64,000 nucleotides of DNA from contig JAURCS010000009.1 in the NCBI GenBank assembly GCA_030828385.1, positions 1 through 64,000 of the forward strand. The letters run 5' to 3'. Position numbers and translations under genes: made by a program. The stretch comes from Gammaproteobacteria bacterium. GTDB taxonomy: Bacteria > Pseudomonadota > Gammaproteobacteria > Pseudomonadales > Pseudohongiellaceae. This document shows, in pieces, positions 52,359 through 62,608 of the stretch (its first letter is position 1; the number at the start of each line of letters is the position of its first letter). The notes beneath the pieces are model-generated. The model searched no databases. It saw only the letters and a list, made by a program, of their open reading frames with translations, and was not told the DNA's origin.

Positions 52359-54944
52359 TTAAGTAAATACTATCTCGCCATCTTCCAGATCCACGTTAAT
52401 TGCCGCACCAGGCGGATAGTTACCACCCAGCACCTTCTGCGCCAGCGGATTTTCCAGCTTTTGCTGGATTGCCCGTTTCAGCGGGCGTGCCCCGTACACC
52501 GGATCAAAGCCAAGATCGGCTATCTTGTCCAGCACGCCATCGCCCAGGTGCAGATGCAGATCAAGATCATCCAGGCGTTTCTGCAGCATCTGAATTTGAA
52601 TATCGGCTATACCACGAACCTGATCTGCCGCAAGAGGATGGAAAACCACCACTTCGTCTATGCGGTTAAGAAATTCTGGTCGGAAATGTTTGCCTACCAC
52701 ATCCATTACCGCATTTTTCACAGAGCCGTAAGAGGAATCATAAGCTGTATCCGCATTCATCATTTTCTGAATCTTGTCAGAGCCAAGGTTGGAGGTCATC
52801 ACTACAACAGTATTCCGAAAATCGACTGTTCTGCCGTGACCATCGGTCAGGCGACCATCATCAAGTACCTGCAACAGGATATTGAAAACATCCGGATGAG
52901 CTTTTTCAATTTCATCCAGCAGCAGCACAGAGTAAGGTCGGCGACGCACGGCTTCTGTCAGATAGCCGCCCTCTTCATATCCAACATACCCCGGCGGTGC
53001 CCCTATGAGCCGGGCAACAGAATGCTGCTCCATAAATTCCGACATATCGATTCGCACCATTGATTCTTCTGTATCGAACAGAAACTGGGCCAGGGATTTA
53101 CATAATTCAGTTTTACCCACACCGGTAGGACCGAGGAACAAAAATGAACCATTGGGCCGGTTAGGGTCCGATAGGCCAGAGCGAGAGCGGCGTACCGCAT
53201 TGGCAACAGCATCGACGGCTTCAGCCTGTCCAATAACACGTTTATGAAGCTCTTCTTCCATGCGCAGGAGTTTTTGTTTTTCCCCTTCAAGCATTTTTGA
53301 TACCGGGATGCCGGTAGCACGAGCTACAACTTCGGCAATTTCTTCTTCTGTGACCTTGTCCCGCAGGAGCTTCATTTCGGTAGCATCGGCATCCTCTGCC
53401 TGCTCCATTTTCTTTTCCAGTTCCGGAATTACGCCATACTGCAACTCAGACATACGCGTCAGGTCGGATGCTCTTCGAGCTGCTTCAAGATCAATTCGCG
53501 CCTGCTCCAGATCACTTTTTATTTTTGCAGAACCATACAGGGAAGCTTTTTCTGATTTAAGAATTTCATCAAGATCTGAAAACTCCCGTTCCAGCTCATT
53601 AATTTCATCTTCCAGTTTCTGAAGGCGTTTTTTGGAGGCATCATCAGTTTCTTTTTTAACCGCTTCACGCTCCATTTTGAGCTGAATCATACGACGCTCG
53701 AGACGATCCATTTCTTCAGGCTTGGAATCTATTTCCATACGAATCAGACTGGCTGCCTCGTCAATCAAGTCAATAGCCTTATCCGGCAACTGACGATCGG
53801 TGATATAGCGTTGAGACAATTTGGCAGCAGAAATAATGGCCGCATCTGTAATGGTCACACCGTGATGAACTTCATACCGTTCCTTCAGTCCACGCAAAAT
53901 AGCCACGGTATCTTCTACCGTCGGTTCATCAACCAGTACTTTCTGGAAACGTCGTTCCAGGGCAGCATCTTTTTCAATATATTGGCGATACTCATCCAGT
54001 GTTGTGGCGCCCACACAATGCAATTCACCACGCGCAAGCGCCGGCTTCAGCATATTTCCTGCATCCATCGCACCTTCTGCTTTACCAGCACCCACCATTG
54101 TATGAATTTCGTCTATAAACAGGATGACCTGGCCTTCCTGCTTGGATAATTCGTTTAACACCGCTTTCAGGCGTTCTTCAAATTCACCGCGGAATTTTGC
54201 CCCTGCTATGAGCGCACCCATATCCAGAGCAAGAATACGTTTATCCTTAAGTCCTTCCGGCACTTCCCCGTTAACAATACGCTGGGCGAGACCATCCACG
54301 ATGGCGGTTTTACCAACACCGGGCTCTCCGATTAATACCGGGTTGTTTTTGGTACGACGCTGCAGCACCTGAATGGTTCGGCGAATTTCATCATCACGTC
54401 CAATGACCGGATCAAGTTTTCCCTGCTCCGCCTTCTGGGTAACATCAACGGTATATTTTTCCAGAGCCTGGTAATTTTCTTCTGCTTCGGGATTGTCCAC
54501 ACTGGCCCCGCCACGCAGGTTTTTTATGGCATTTTCCAGCGCCTGTTTTGTTACAGTAAAAGACTGCAACAATTTACCTAGTGCACCCTTGTCATCCATC
54601 GCCGCCAGGAAGACATATTCGCTGGAAATATACTGATCACCGCTTTTCTGGCTAATTTTGTCGGCCATATTCAGCAGTTTGGCAAGATCTGGAGACATCA
54701 TCACGTCGCCGCCATGATCCTGAACCACAGGAAGTTCATTGATTAGTTTTTGCAGACCATTACGCAATGCCGGAATATCAAACCCGGTCTGCATCAAAAG
54801 AGGACGGATAGAACCACCTTTCTGATCTACCAGAACTGAAACAAGATGCGCCGGTTCAATATAATTATGATCCTTACCTACAGCCAGGGACTGGGCATCG
54901 GAAAGCGCCGTCTGTAACTTGCTGGTTAATTTATCCATTCGCAT
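52359..54944 (-). CDS. clpB: ATP-dependent chaperone ClpB
   Basis: Hexameric AAA+ disaggregase working with DnaK. Clp_N domain (residues 4-145), NBD1 with Walker [14 protein letters not shown] and Walker [11 protein letters not shown], a coiled-coil middle domain (about 400-520), and NBD2 with [16 protein letters not shown] and [15 protein letters not shown]. 861 residues. The heat-shock promoter precedes it at 55009-55036. The rluD-pgeF-clpB order is the standard gammaproteobacterial one. Confidence 0.98.
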   Translation of the reverse strand: MRMDKLTSKLQTALSDAQSLAVGKDHNYIEPAHLVSVLVDQKGGSIRPLLMQTGFDIPALRNGLQKLINELPVVQDHGGDVMMSPDLAKLLNMADKISQKSGDQYISSEYVFLAAMDDKGALGKLLQSFTVTKQALENAIKNLRGGASVDNPEAEENYQALEKYTVDVTQKAEQGKLDPVIGRDDEIRRTIQVLQRRTKNNPVLIGEPGVGKTAIVDGLAQRIVNGEVPEGLKDKRILALDMGALIAGAKFRGEFEERLKAVLNELSKQEGQVILFIDEIHTMVGAGKAEGAMDAGNMLKPALARGELHCVGATTLDEYRQYIEKDAALERRFQKVLVDEPTVEDTVAILRGLKERYEVHHGVTITDAAIISAAKLSQRYITDRQLPDKAIDLIDEAASLIRMEIDSKPEEMDRLERRMIQLKMEREAVKKETDDASKKRLQKLEDEINELEREFSDLDEILKSEKASLYGSAKIKSDLEQARIDLEAARRASDLTRMSELQYGVIPELEKKMEQAEDADATEMKLLRDKVTEEEIAEVVARATGIPVSKMLEGEKQKLLRMEEELHKRVIGQAEAVDAVANAVRRSRSGLSDPNRPNGSFLFLGPTGVGKTELCKSLAQFLFDTEESMVRIDMSEFMEQHSVARLIGAPPGYVGYEEGGYLTEAVRRRPYSVLLLDEIEKAHPDVFNILLQVLDDGRLTDGHGRTVDFRNTVVVMTSNLGSDKIQKMMNADTAYDSSYGSVKNAVMDVVGKHFRPEFLNRIDEVVVFHPLAADQVRGIADIQIQMLQKRLDDLDLHLHLGDGVLDKIADLGFDPVYGARPLKRAIQQKLENPLAQKVLGGNYPPGAAINVDLEDGEIVFT

Positions 54945-55008
54945 GAAAATTCACTCCAATTATTTGCTTACCCCACAGTGAGCCGGGGTATTAACTATCA
55001 TGCTACCA

Positions 55009-55036
55009 ATGTGGGGATATTCAATAATGATTCAAG
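55009..55036 (-). promoter_or_regulatory. Sigma-32 (RpoH) heat-shock promoter of clpB
   Basis: CTTGAA (55031-55036), a 14-bp spacer, then CCCCACAT (55009-55016), a near-consensus RpoH promoter (CTTGAA-N13-15-CCCCATNT). A TACCCC/GGGGTA hairpin (54969-54990) lies in the resulting 5' leader, about 25 bp before the start codon. Confidence 0.85.
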
Positions 55037-55120
55037 TCAAGGAGGTGATTTGAGTTGTGATCAGTTGATCAAAGTCAAAAAATGAAATCAGGACTGGATT
55101 GGAAAATATCGTACTGCTCG

Positions 55121-55879
55121 TTATTCCTTCCAGATGAGGCTGGCAAAGCGCCCGGTGTCACCATCACGGCGAAAGGAATAAAACTGGTCGAATTCACAAT
55201 AGGTACAAAGTGGATCACCATAAATATTTTTTACTCCGCGAGACGCCAATATTATTTTGGCAATGGCATAAAGATCCGCCATCCATTTGCCGGGGGTCTC
55301 ACTTTCCAGAAACAATATGGAATCCTGATCACTGATCTCATCATTATCAATATCCAGAAAAGCGTCTCTGACCTCCTCACCAACCTCAAAATGGCATGGG
55401 CCAATTACCGGTGCGAGATAGGCAAGCAATGTTCCCGGCTCTGCCTGAAAATTATCCAGGGTTCTTTCCAGTACTCCCGTAGCCAGTCCACTCCATCCGG
55501 CATGGGCAACCGCTATTTCTTCTCCTGCCTCATCACAGAAAAAAACCGACAGGCAGTCAGCTGTCAGCACACCGCAGGCGATATTATTTTCTCTGGTATA
55601 GATGGCATCCGCTTCAATGCTTTCAGCAACCAGACCCTGATCAAGAGTAAGTACCTTGTTGCCATGAACCTGTGACAACCATTGAAAATCAAGATCCTCT
55701 CCGATGGCATCAGCCATCAGCTTTCGATTTTGTAGAACAGATTCCTCAGCATCGCCGACATGCAAAGCAAGATTCAGCGAATCATAGGGAGTAGCACTGA
55801 CGCCACCCTGACGCGTTGTAATCAGGGCGTTCACATTCCAGGGTTTGGGCCAGCGCGGCACAATCAATAAGTCAGACAT
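55121..55879 (-). CDS. pgeF: Peptidoglycan-editing factor / purine nucleoside phosphorylase PgeF
   Basis: YfiH/LACC1-family enzyme: SQVHGNKV (His ligand), DCLSVFFCDEAGEEIAVAHAGWSGL (Cys/His ligands) and VIGPCHFEVGEEV are the diagnostic motifs. The family has been linked to removal of wrongly incorporated residues from peptidoglycan precursors and to purine nucleoside phosphorolysis. I use the ATG at 55877-55879 (MSDLLIVPRW), which overlaps the rluD end by 8 bp. 252 aa. The gene sits between rluD and clpB. Confidence 0.94.
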   Translation of the reverse strand: MSDLLIVPRWPKPWNVNALITTRQGGVSATPYDSLNLALHVGDAEESVLQNRKLMADAIGEDLDFQWLSQVHGNKVLTLDQGLVAESIEADAIYTRENNIACGVLTADCLSVFFCDEAGEEIAVAHAGWSGLATGVLERTLDNFQAEPGTLLAYLAPVIGPCHFEVGEEVRDAFLDIDNDEISDQDSILFLESETPGKWMADLYAIAKIILASRGVKNIYGDPLCTYCEFDQFYSFRRDGDTGRFASLIWKE

Positions 55880-56894
55880 TGTCAGTTTCCAGTAATTCAA
55901 GTAACGCCTGCATATCTTCAGGAATATCCGCCTGCCAGGTCATAGCCTCTTCGGTCAATGGATGAGTCAAACCAAGTTGCCAGGCATGGAGAGCCTGACG
56001 TTTGAATTTTTCCAGATAGGAGATCAGTTCCGGTGAAGAGCCTTTCGGAATTCGTGGTCGCCCGCCATATACCGGATCACCCACCAAAGGAAAGCCAAGG
56101 TGGGTCATATGCACGCGGATCTGGTGGGTACGCCCCGTTTCAAGGGTAACCTGTACCAGGGTATGGCTGCGAAATTTTTGTAATACCCGGTAATGGGAAA
56201 CAGCCTCACGTGCGTCCGCCCCATGACTCACAGCACGCTTGGTTCGATGCACAGGATGTCGGCCAAGAGGCTCATCTATTTTACCCCCTGCGGTCACCAG
56301 TCCACACACAACCGCCTGATAGATGCGACTGACTTCCTTATCCCTTAATTGCTGCACCAGGGCAAGATGACTCTCCAGGGTTTTCGCCACCACCATCAAG
56401 CCACTGGTCTCCTTGTCAAGGCGATGCACAATTCCGGCTCGAGGAATCTGGCCAAGCTCGGGACAGTGATGTAAGAGGCCATTGAGCAGGGTACCACTTC
56501 GATTGCCAGCGGCCGGATGCACAACCAGTCCTGCCTGTTTATTAATCACAATCAATGCCTCATCTTCATAGACGATGGCAAAGGGTATGGGTTCTGGCTG
56601 CCAGTGATTCTGCTGCTCAAGAACAGCTTCCAGGGTAATTGTTTCACCGCCGTTGAGCTTGTCTTTACCGCGGGCTGATTTACCATCGACCTGCAGATTT
56701 CCCAGCTTGATCCAGCTCTGCAGGCGTGAACGGGAAAAGTCAGGAAACAGTTGGGGAGCAACCTGATCCAGTCGCTGACCAGCTACTTCAAGGGGCACTT
56801 CAGCATCAACAATCGTAATTTTATCGCTCTCGCTGGCTGATTCCGGCTTTAACGATTCTGAAAACTTTTCTGTCATCTCAATGTCTATAGTCAT
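55872..56894 (-). CDS. rluD: 23S rRNA pseudouridine synthase RluD
   Basis: Forms pseudouridines 1911, 1915 and 1917 in helix 69. An S4 domain (GQRLDQVAPQLFPDFSRSRLQSWIKLGNLQVDG, about 38-70) precedes the catalytic motif AGIVHRLDKETSGLMVVAKT with the catalytic Asp. The N-terminus is about 30 residues longer than E. coli RluD, so an ATG at 56876 or later may be the true start. Together with RlmH (m3-pseudouridine 1915) it completes helix-69 modification. It is divergent from bamD, as in E. coli. Confidence 0.95.
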   Translation of the reverse strand: MTIDIEMTEKFSESLKPESASESDKITIVDAEVPLEVAGQRLDQVAPQLFPDFSRSRLQSWIKLGNLQVDGKSARGKDKLNGGETITLEAVLEQQNHWQPEPIPFAIVYEDEALIVINKQAGLVVHPAAGNRSGTLLNGLLHHCPELGQIPRAGIVHRLDKETSGLMVVAKTLESHLALVQQLRDKEVSRIYQAVVCGLVTAGGKIDEPLGRHPVHRTKRAVSHGADAREAVSHYRVLQKFRSHTLVQVTLETGRTHQIRVHMTHLGFPLVGDPVYGGRPRIPKGSSPELISYLEKFKRQALHAWQLGLTHPLTEEAMTWQADIPEDMQALLELLETDNV

Positions 56895-57040
56895 ATATGA
56901 AGGTAATGGAGGGGATAAAACCGCATGGTGACCGTTTCCATTTCATAATCACCTTTATTAATAGTACACTGCGTGCCTGAATTAGTCAGCGCTACTTAAC
57001 TAAACCAATAAACCTGAATAAGAATTTCTCTATAGCTGTT

Positions 57041-58036
57041 GTGAAAAAGCCTTTTCTTCCCTTTTTAATTTTTACCTTTGCCCTGCTCAGCGGATGCTCA
57101 TCTGATGAGAATTTTGGCAATTCCGGTGAAGACTTTCTCTATACAGAGGGCGTCAGGTCAATCAACATAAGCAACTGGGCCCGGGCAATAACCATTTTTC
57201 AGCAACTTGAAGCCCAGTTTCCCTTTGGCCAGTATGCCGAACAATCCCAACTTGAATTAATCTACGCCTACTATCGTAATAGCGAACCGGAAGCCGCACG
57301 TGCTGCTGCCGACCGATTTATTCGCCTCTATCCTGACAGTGAGAGTCTTGACTACGCTTACTACATGAAGGGCATGGCCTATTACAGTGAGGATTCCCGC
57401 ATCCTGGGTCGTTATCTACCTACTGATCCAAGCAAAAGGGACCCAGGTAAAGCCAGGGAATCATTTGCAGATTTTGCCCAGTTGCTGAATATATATCCGA
57501 ATAGTCAGTATGCCGGTGATGCCAGAGCCAGGATGGTCTACCTGAAAAACCTGTTAGCGGCTTATGAAGTCCATGTGGCCGAGTTTTATATCAAGAGACA
57601 GGCCTACCTGTCTTCATTGAATCGTGCCCGTTATGTAGTAGAAAATTATCAGGGTGCCCCGGCAGTCCCAAGAGCCCTGGAAATCATGATTGAAATGTAC
57701 CTGCGACTGGGGCTGAATGATCTGGCTGATGCTTCACTTGAAATCCTGAAACTGAATTATCCTGATAGCCCGCAGCTCACTCCGGAAGGCAATTTCATCG
57801 TTTCTGCCCAGATAACCGACCCGGACATGCTTTATTCACTGACATTTGGACTATTGGGATCTAACAAAAAAGATGCCCCGCTGGCACCGTCACGTCGCCC
57901 TGTCAGAATCGAAGGACAGGAAGGCTTTACTGTACCTGAGTCAGAGCGCAAGAGATCATTTCTAAATGTCATTAGTCTGGGGGTACTTGGAGATCCCGGC
58001 ACTGCAGTTGTACCGACAACAACGGAAGAAGAATAA
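57041..58036 (+). CDS. bamD: Outer membrane protein assembly factor BamD
   Basis: Essential lipoprotein of the BAM complex. The lipobox FALLSGC gives the acylated Cys near residue 19 of a GTG-initiated product; TPR units follow (FQQLEAQFPFGQYAEQSQLELIYAYYRNSEPEAA, YAYYMKGMAYYSED). At 331 aa it is about 85 longer than the E. coli protein, because of a C-terminal extension with a basic Pro/Arg stretch (PSRRPVRIEGQEGFTVPESERKR) and an acidic end. The GTG start at 57041 has no strong ribosome-binding site. Confidence 0.95.
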   Translation: MKKPFLPFLIFTFALLSGCSSDENFGNSGEDFLYTEGVRSINISNWARAITIFQQLEAQFPFGQYAEQSQLELIYAYYRNSEPEAARAAADRFIRLYPDSESLDYAYYMKGMAYYSEDSRILGRYLPTDPSKRDPGKARESFADFAQLLNIYPNSQYAGDARARMVYLKNLLAAYEVHVAEFYIKRQAYLSSLNRARYVVENYQGAPAVPRALEIMIEMYLRLGLNDLADASLEILKLNYPDSPQLTPEGNFIVSAQITDPDMLYSLTFGLLGSNKKDAPLAPSRRPVRIEGQEGFTVPESERKRSFLNVISLGVLGDPGTAVVPTTTEEE

Positions 58037-58265
58037 GCCTGGCCAGTTTCATGCCGGCCATACAAGCATTAAATCCGTCTTTTCGTAAGCACTTTAAAAA
58101 CACATTCACCACATTAATCTCCGGTGTTACCTTTTCCGTCTTTCATCCAGCGTCTTATTATCAGCGCAGTAATAATTGGTAGAACTTTCGCTTGGCTTCT
58201 CTTCGGGTTATCTTTTTAAATGCATTAGCGCAATAATAGAGAAACTGAATTTCATAAGGATTATT

Positions 58266-58847
58266 TTGGAAAAGAAATACATCAGTGCAGATCAACTACT
58301 GGCAGATTCCATTGAGCTGGCTTTCAGGATTATCGACAGCGGTTTTCAACCGGATCTGATCGTGGGAGTCTGGCGCGGAGGATCCCCGGTGGCCATAGCG
58401 ATTCAGGAAGTGCTGTCCTTCCTCGGCTTTAACAATGACCATATCGCTATTCGTAGTATCTCCTACAGTGGAATCGGTGAACGCGGTGAGGTTGATCTTG
58501 AAGGCCTCGACTACCTGAAACGAAATCTGGATGCCAGCCAGAAGTTACTGCTGGTGGATGATGTCTTTGATACCGGGCTCAGCATGGAAGCCATAATCAA
58601 GGAAATCAACAAGCTCTATGATGGCAGTCCCCCGGAATTCAGAATAGCTACCCCCTTCTACAAACCGGTGAATAATGAAACCGGTTTTGATCCGGATTTC
58701 TATCTTCATGAAACTACCCAATGGCTGGTTTTTCCCCATGAGTTTATAGGCTTGACCGACAAGGAAATTATTGAAGAAAAACCCCTGCCTGAACATCAAA
58801 AAGAACGCTTGCTATTTCTGCAAAGACGATTTGCAAACCGGCGCTAA
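58266..58847 (+). CDS. Type I phosphoribosyltransferase (hypoxanthine/guanine PRTase-like)
   Basis: A 193-residue purine-salvage-type enzyme. The PRPP-binding loop is KLLLVDDVFDTGLSMEA (about 92-108); the PPi loop region is VGVWRGGSPVAIAIQEVL. The start is a TTG at 58266-58268, with AAGGA six bases ahead, because no ATG near it has a ribosome-binding site and an ATG at 58176 would prepend 30 odd residues. The substrate base cannot be fixed from sequence. It precedes the Anbu gene by 123 bp but need not be functionally linked. Confidence 0.85.
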   Translation: MEKKYISADQLLADSIELAFRIIDSGFQPDLIVGVWRGGSPVAIAIQEVLSFLGFNNDHIAIRSISYSGIGERGEVDLEGLDYLKRNLDASQKLLLVDDVFDTGLSMEAIIKEINKLYDGSPPEFRIATPFYKPVNNETGFDPDFYLHETTQWLVFPHEFIGLTDKEIIEEKPLPEHQKERLLFLQRRFANRR

Positions 58848-58970
58848 AAAACCTGAAATTAATTCTGGTTAATTTTCACTTTTGAGGTAATATACCGGCT
58901 CCTGCAGTGAAAGCTGTGCCCTTACAAGCCCGCCCTGCACACCATAAATACTTATATAAATCAGTCTGTT

Positions 58971-59729
58971 ATGACATATTGTTGCGCAATTTCCGTCAGT
59001 GCTGGCATTATTTTCTGTTCTGACTCCCGAACCAATGCGGGCGTCGATCAAGTTAGCACCTATAGTAAAATGTTTACCTTCGAACTGGGTGACGATCGCC
59101 AGTTTGTTGTGCTTGGCGCAGGCAATCTTGCCACTACCCAGGCAACACTCGCACAGATGAAAAAGGATATTCGTCAAAATACCGAACTCAATCTTGCCAC
59201 AGTTACTACCATTGGTGAGGCTGCCGATTATATTGGTGAGGTCAGCAGAGCCCAGCAGGAAAAACATGGAACTACCAGCCCGAACTTCGAAGCCAGTTTT
59301 ATATTGGGGGGACAGATCGGAGGCTCTCATCATCGCGTGGTAATGATTTATCCGGAAGGAAATCACATCACAAGCTCCAAGGATACACCCTACCTGCAGA
59401 TTGGCGAAAGCAAATACGGTAAACCCATTCTGGACCGTATTATTAGACTGGATACGACACTGGAAACTGCCGCTTTGTGCGCACTGGTGTCCATGGATTC
59501 CACCATGAACAGTAACCTGACCGTAGGCCCGCCCATCGAAATGATTGTCTATCAATCAGACAGTTATAATCTGAAGAACTACCATCGCTTTGAAGAAGAT
59601 GATGAGTATTTAAGAGAATTAAAGAAAAGCTGGGATAGCCGGCTTAAGGAAGCCTTCCACCAATTGCCACCTCTGGCATGGGCCAACAACTGGAACAAGA
59701 TTGCTGACAGCAATAGCGGCGTTTACTAA
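58971..59729 (+). CDS. Anbu-type proteasome-like peptidase (HslV/20S beta superfamily)
   Basis: A 252-residue Ntn-hydrolase. The sequence starts MTYCCAISVSAGIIFCSDSRTNAGVDQ, so Thr2 becomes the N-terminal nucleophile after methionine removal, and the Asp/Arg/Lys-type active-site environment of the superfamily (SDSRT, then SKMF) is present. Known homologues form open lock-washer or helical assemblies of unknown function and sit beside alpha-E, ATP-grasp and transglutaminase genes, exactly as here. It has no adjacent ATPase partner. Assigned by pattern and context. Confidence 0.9.
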   Translation: MTYCCAISVSAGIIFCSDSRTNAGVDQVSTYSKMFTFELGDDRQFVVLGAGNLATTQATLAQMKKDIRQNTELNLATVTTIGEAADYIGEVSRAQQEKHGTTSPNFEASFILGGQIGGSHHRVVMIYPEGNHITSSKDTPYLQIGESKYGKPILDRIIRLDTTLETAALCALVSMDSTMNSNLTVGPPIEMIVYQSDSYNLKNYHRFEEDDEYLRELKKSWDSRLKEAFHQLPPLAWANNWNKIADSNSGVY

Positions 59730-59858
59730 GCTGTCAAGTTTGCATGTTGGAAAGCTGGCAAACTGGAACGTTAAGTTAGCTTAGCGGCAAGACCTGAGTC
59801 AGCCTTCCAAATAAACTATTCCATTTCCGAGCCACAATCCGTTACAAATCAAACAGAC

Positions 59859-61055
59859 TTACTTTTTCCTGGCGGCCTTTTTGGCTGGCGCTTTCGCAGC
59901 ACTTTTTGGCCTGGCTTTTGATTTAGCCTTGGCTTTTGGACTGGATTTCGCTTTGGCTTTTACCGGGGCCTTCGATTTTGTCTTCGCCGGTGCTTTTGCC
60001 TTGGCTTTTGCTGGCACTTTCGACATGGTTTTCACAGCAGTGGTTTTTTTACTGCCCGTTTTCTTAATGGCTTTCGGCACCACAACAGCTTCAATCAGTT
60101 CCGGCTCTTCCACGGGGCCAAACCAGGTTTTACTTAATTCATCATGAATATCAGCTATCGATATCTGTAATTCATCAATAAAATCCAGCAAACCTTTTTC
60201 CAGCAGTGAGTAGACCTTCGCATCACAGGTGATACGCTTTACTCTGAGTACTGCACGCTGTACTTCTTCGTGATTCGGTAATTGCTCCAGATAACGGTTC
60301 AACGCAGAAAGACTGTAGTTTACAGCTCTGGGAAATTCTTCATCCTGTAACAGAAAGCGCACTACTTCAGCGCCTTTTACCCGGTTATGGATATGTTGAC
60401 GGTAGGCCTGATAGGCACTCAAAGAACGCAGTATATTCATCCATACTACATTTTCAAAAGGCTCCATATAATGACCGACCTGGCCATACTTCTTGAATGC
60501 CGGAAGCAAAGAGATGGAGCCCACATCGACAATACGGGTCGTCATATCAGCACGTTCAATGCCCCGCCCTATCTGGATAAAGGTATAGGCAGTGTTATGA
60601 CTCATACAACTGGACAGCAAACCACCGAGACGCTGGCAGTCTGAAATAATAGTATCGTAGAGGTTTCTTCTGGCCTGCCGGCCCATGCTGGAACCAATAG
60701 AAGCCTTGGTATCCAGATATAAATCGTTGATTTGCTCCCAGGCTTCGGCCGGAATCACTTCCCGGGTGGTTCTGGCATTTTCCCTGAGCAGCTTCATGCA
60801 ACTGAAAATTGAAGAATAGTTACTTTGGTCAGCAATCAGGAATTTTAATACTGGCATTTCATCTATGCGGCCCTCTTTGGAGGCATAATTCTCACGTTCA
60901 CCGGTGATATCCAGCAATACCCCCCAGCCAATATCGGTGGTGCCAGGCAAATCAAAAAGCATGGAAGAATAAACATCCATGAGGCGAGCTGAATTTTCAA
61001 TCCGCTCAAGATACCTGCCTAGCCAGTAAACTCTTTCTGCAACACTTGAAAGCAT
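59859..61055 (-). CDS. Alpha-E domain protein with histone-H1-like basic tail
   Basis: A 398-residue protein whose first ~310 residues are the alpha-E helical domain: MLSSVAERVYWLGRYLERIENSARLMDVYSSML at the start, RGIERADMTTRIVDVGS in the middle, and RVKRITCDAKVYSLLEKGLLDFIDELQISIADIH near 300. The final ~75 residues (from about 325) are nearly all Lys, Ala, Pro, Thr, with repeated PAKAKAK/KSKA motifs, resembling histone H1 or AlgP tails. Family members without this tail are usually about 310 aa. It follows the ATP-grasp gene by 72 bp on the same strand. Confidence 0.92.
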   Translation of the reverse strand: MLSSVAERVYWLGRYLERIENSARLMDVYSSMLFDLPGTTDIGWGVLLDITGERENYASKEGRIDEMPVLKFLIADQSNYSSIFSCMKLLRENARTTREVIPAEAWEQINDLYLDTKASIGSSMGRQARRNLYDTIISDCQRLGGLLSSCMSHNTAYTFIQIGRGIERADMTTRIVDVGSISLLPAFKKYGQVGHYMEPFENVVWMNILRSLSAYQAYRQHIHNRVKGAEVVRFLLQDEEFPRAVNYSLSALNRYLEQLPNHEEVQRAVLRVKRITCDAKVYSLLEKGLLDFIDELQISIADIHDELSKTWFGPVEEPELIEAVVVPKAIKKTGSKKTTAVKTMSKVPAKAKAKAPAKTKSKAPVKAKAKSSPKAKAKSKARPKSAAKAPAKKAARKK

Positions 61056-61127
61056 TATGGTTTTCTATTCCCGATATTTAAAAATTTTCGCTTACGTTAC
61101 TACCTTACTTGCAATTTGTATGGACTT

Positions 61128-62573
61128 TTACTTTGTATCTTCCACGACCCAGGTATCCTTGCTGCCGCCGCCCTGGGATGAATTAACGACGTAAGAGCCT
61201 TTCACCATGGCTACGCGGGTCAAACCACCAGCAGTGACATAACTTTTTGAACCCTGAAGAACAAAAGGGCGTAAATCAAGATGACGGGGTTCCACCCCAT
61301 TGTCACCGAGGATTGGCGCTGTCGACAGAGAGATCAGGGGCTGGGCCATGTAATTGCGCGGATTAGCCCTGATTTTTCTGGCAAATTCTTCGCGTTCTTT
61401 CTTACTGGCCTGTGGCCCCATTAACATACCGTAGCCCCCGGATTCATTGGCTGGTTTTACCACTAACTTGTCCAGGTTCTGCAGCACGTGTTGCATCTGC
61501 GCTTTATCACTACAGATGTAACTTGGCACGTTCGGTAATATGGGGTCTTCATCGAGGTAGTACTTGATGATCTGTGGAACATAAGTGTAAATAATTTTGT
61601 CATCAGCCACCCCGGCACCCGGCGCATTGGCCAGACCCACATTACCTTTCAACCAGGCACCCATAAGACCTTTTACACCCAGTGTTGACTCAGGATTGAA
61701 TACACTGGGATCGATAAACAAATCATCAATACGGCGGTAAATAACATCTACAGGTGACAAGCCATTAATGGTTTTCATGAAAACATGATCATTTTCAACC
61801 ACCAGATCGCTGCCCTGCACAAGCTCGGCACCCATGCGTTGAGCCAGAAAAGAATGTTCAAAATAGGCAGAATTATAAATACCCGGTGTTAGCACAACGA
61901 CTTCAGGATAGTCTTTTGGCGTCGGCGAAATATCGGCAAGGGTATCAAACAACTGACTTGGATATTCGGTAATAGGCTGGATATTATAATTTTCAAACAG
62001 CTCTGGGAAAACACGTTTGGTGACGTTGCGATTCTCCAGCATGTAGGACACGCCGGAAGGCACACGCAAATTATCTTCCAGCACATAGAACTCCCCATCA
62101 GCCCCCCGGATCAGGTCTGTGCCACAGACATGGGCCCAGACACCATGCAAAGGTTTTATACCCTCGCACTCTTTCCTGTAGTTACCGGAATTATTAATCA
62201 GGTCTGCGGGAACAACCTTGTCCTTGAGAATTTTCCTGTCGTTATAGAGATCATTAATAAAACAGTTAAGCGCGCGAAGACGCTGCTCCAACCCCTTGCT
62301 GGTAGCCGACCATTCCTTGGCCCTGATAATTCTCGGGATAATATCGAAAGGCCATTCTCTGTCTATATTTCCAGCATCACTGTACACTGTGAACGAGATG
62401 CCCATCGTTTTTATGGCATCTGCCACGGAATCCTTCCGCTGCTTTAATTCTTCGGGTTTCATTGAAGCAAGATACTTTGTTAAGGTACTTGCTCCTGGCT
62501 GGGGACGACCTGATGAACTGATTATTTCATCGTAAAAGTCATCGTGATGATATGATTTCCAGTCTATTTTCAT
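61128..62573 (-). CDS. Circularly permuted ATP-grasp protein (type 2)
   Basis: Probable peptide-ligase-like ATP-grasp enzyme of the Anbu-linked group. About 481 residues from the ATG at 62571-62573 (MKIDWKSYHHDDFYDEII). Characteristic segments: LRALNCFINDLYNDRKILKD, CGTDLIRGADGEFYVLEDNLRVPSGVSYMLENR, DVIYRRIDDLFIDPSVF, and VKPANESGGYGMLMG (glycine-rich loop with Lys) followed by AQPLISLSTAPI. It is divergent from the transglutaminase gene, with only 35 bp between starts. Substrate unknown. Confidence 0.93.
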   Translation of the reverse strand: MKIDWKSYHHDDFYDEIISSSGRPQPGASTLTKYLASMKPEELKQRKDSVADAIKTMGISFTVYSDAGNIDREWPFDIIPRIIRAKEWSATSKGLEQRLRALNCFINDLYNDRKILKDKVVPADLINNSGNYRKECEGIKPLHGVWAHVCGTDLIRGADGEFYVLEDNLRVPSGVSYMLENRNVTKRVFPELFENYNIQPITEYPSQLFDTLADISPTPKDYPEVVVLTPGIYNSAYFEHSFLAQRMGAELVQGSDLVVENDHVFMKTINGLSPVDVIYRRIDDLFIDPSVFNPESTLGVKGLMGAWLKGNVGLANAPGAGVADDKIIYTYVPQIIKYYLDEDPILPNVPSYICSDKAQMQHVLQNLDKLVVKPANESGGYGMLMGPQASKKEREEFARKIRANPRNYMAQPLISLSTAPILGDNGVEPRHLDLRPFVLQGSKSYVTAGGLTRVAMVKGSYVVNSSQGGGSKDTWVVEDTK

Positions 62574-62608
62574 AAATATTTTGATATTTTTTTGGTAGTT
62601 GTAAACAT

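Noticed and set aside
58037..58070. Possible terminator after bamD (TGGCCAG/CCGGCCA)
   Set aside because: The stem is imperfect and there is no T-run on either strand.
59736..59775. Possible seventh CAAGT-type repeat after the Anbu gene
   Set aside because: Period and core are too degraded to distinguish from chance.
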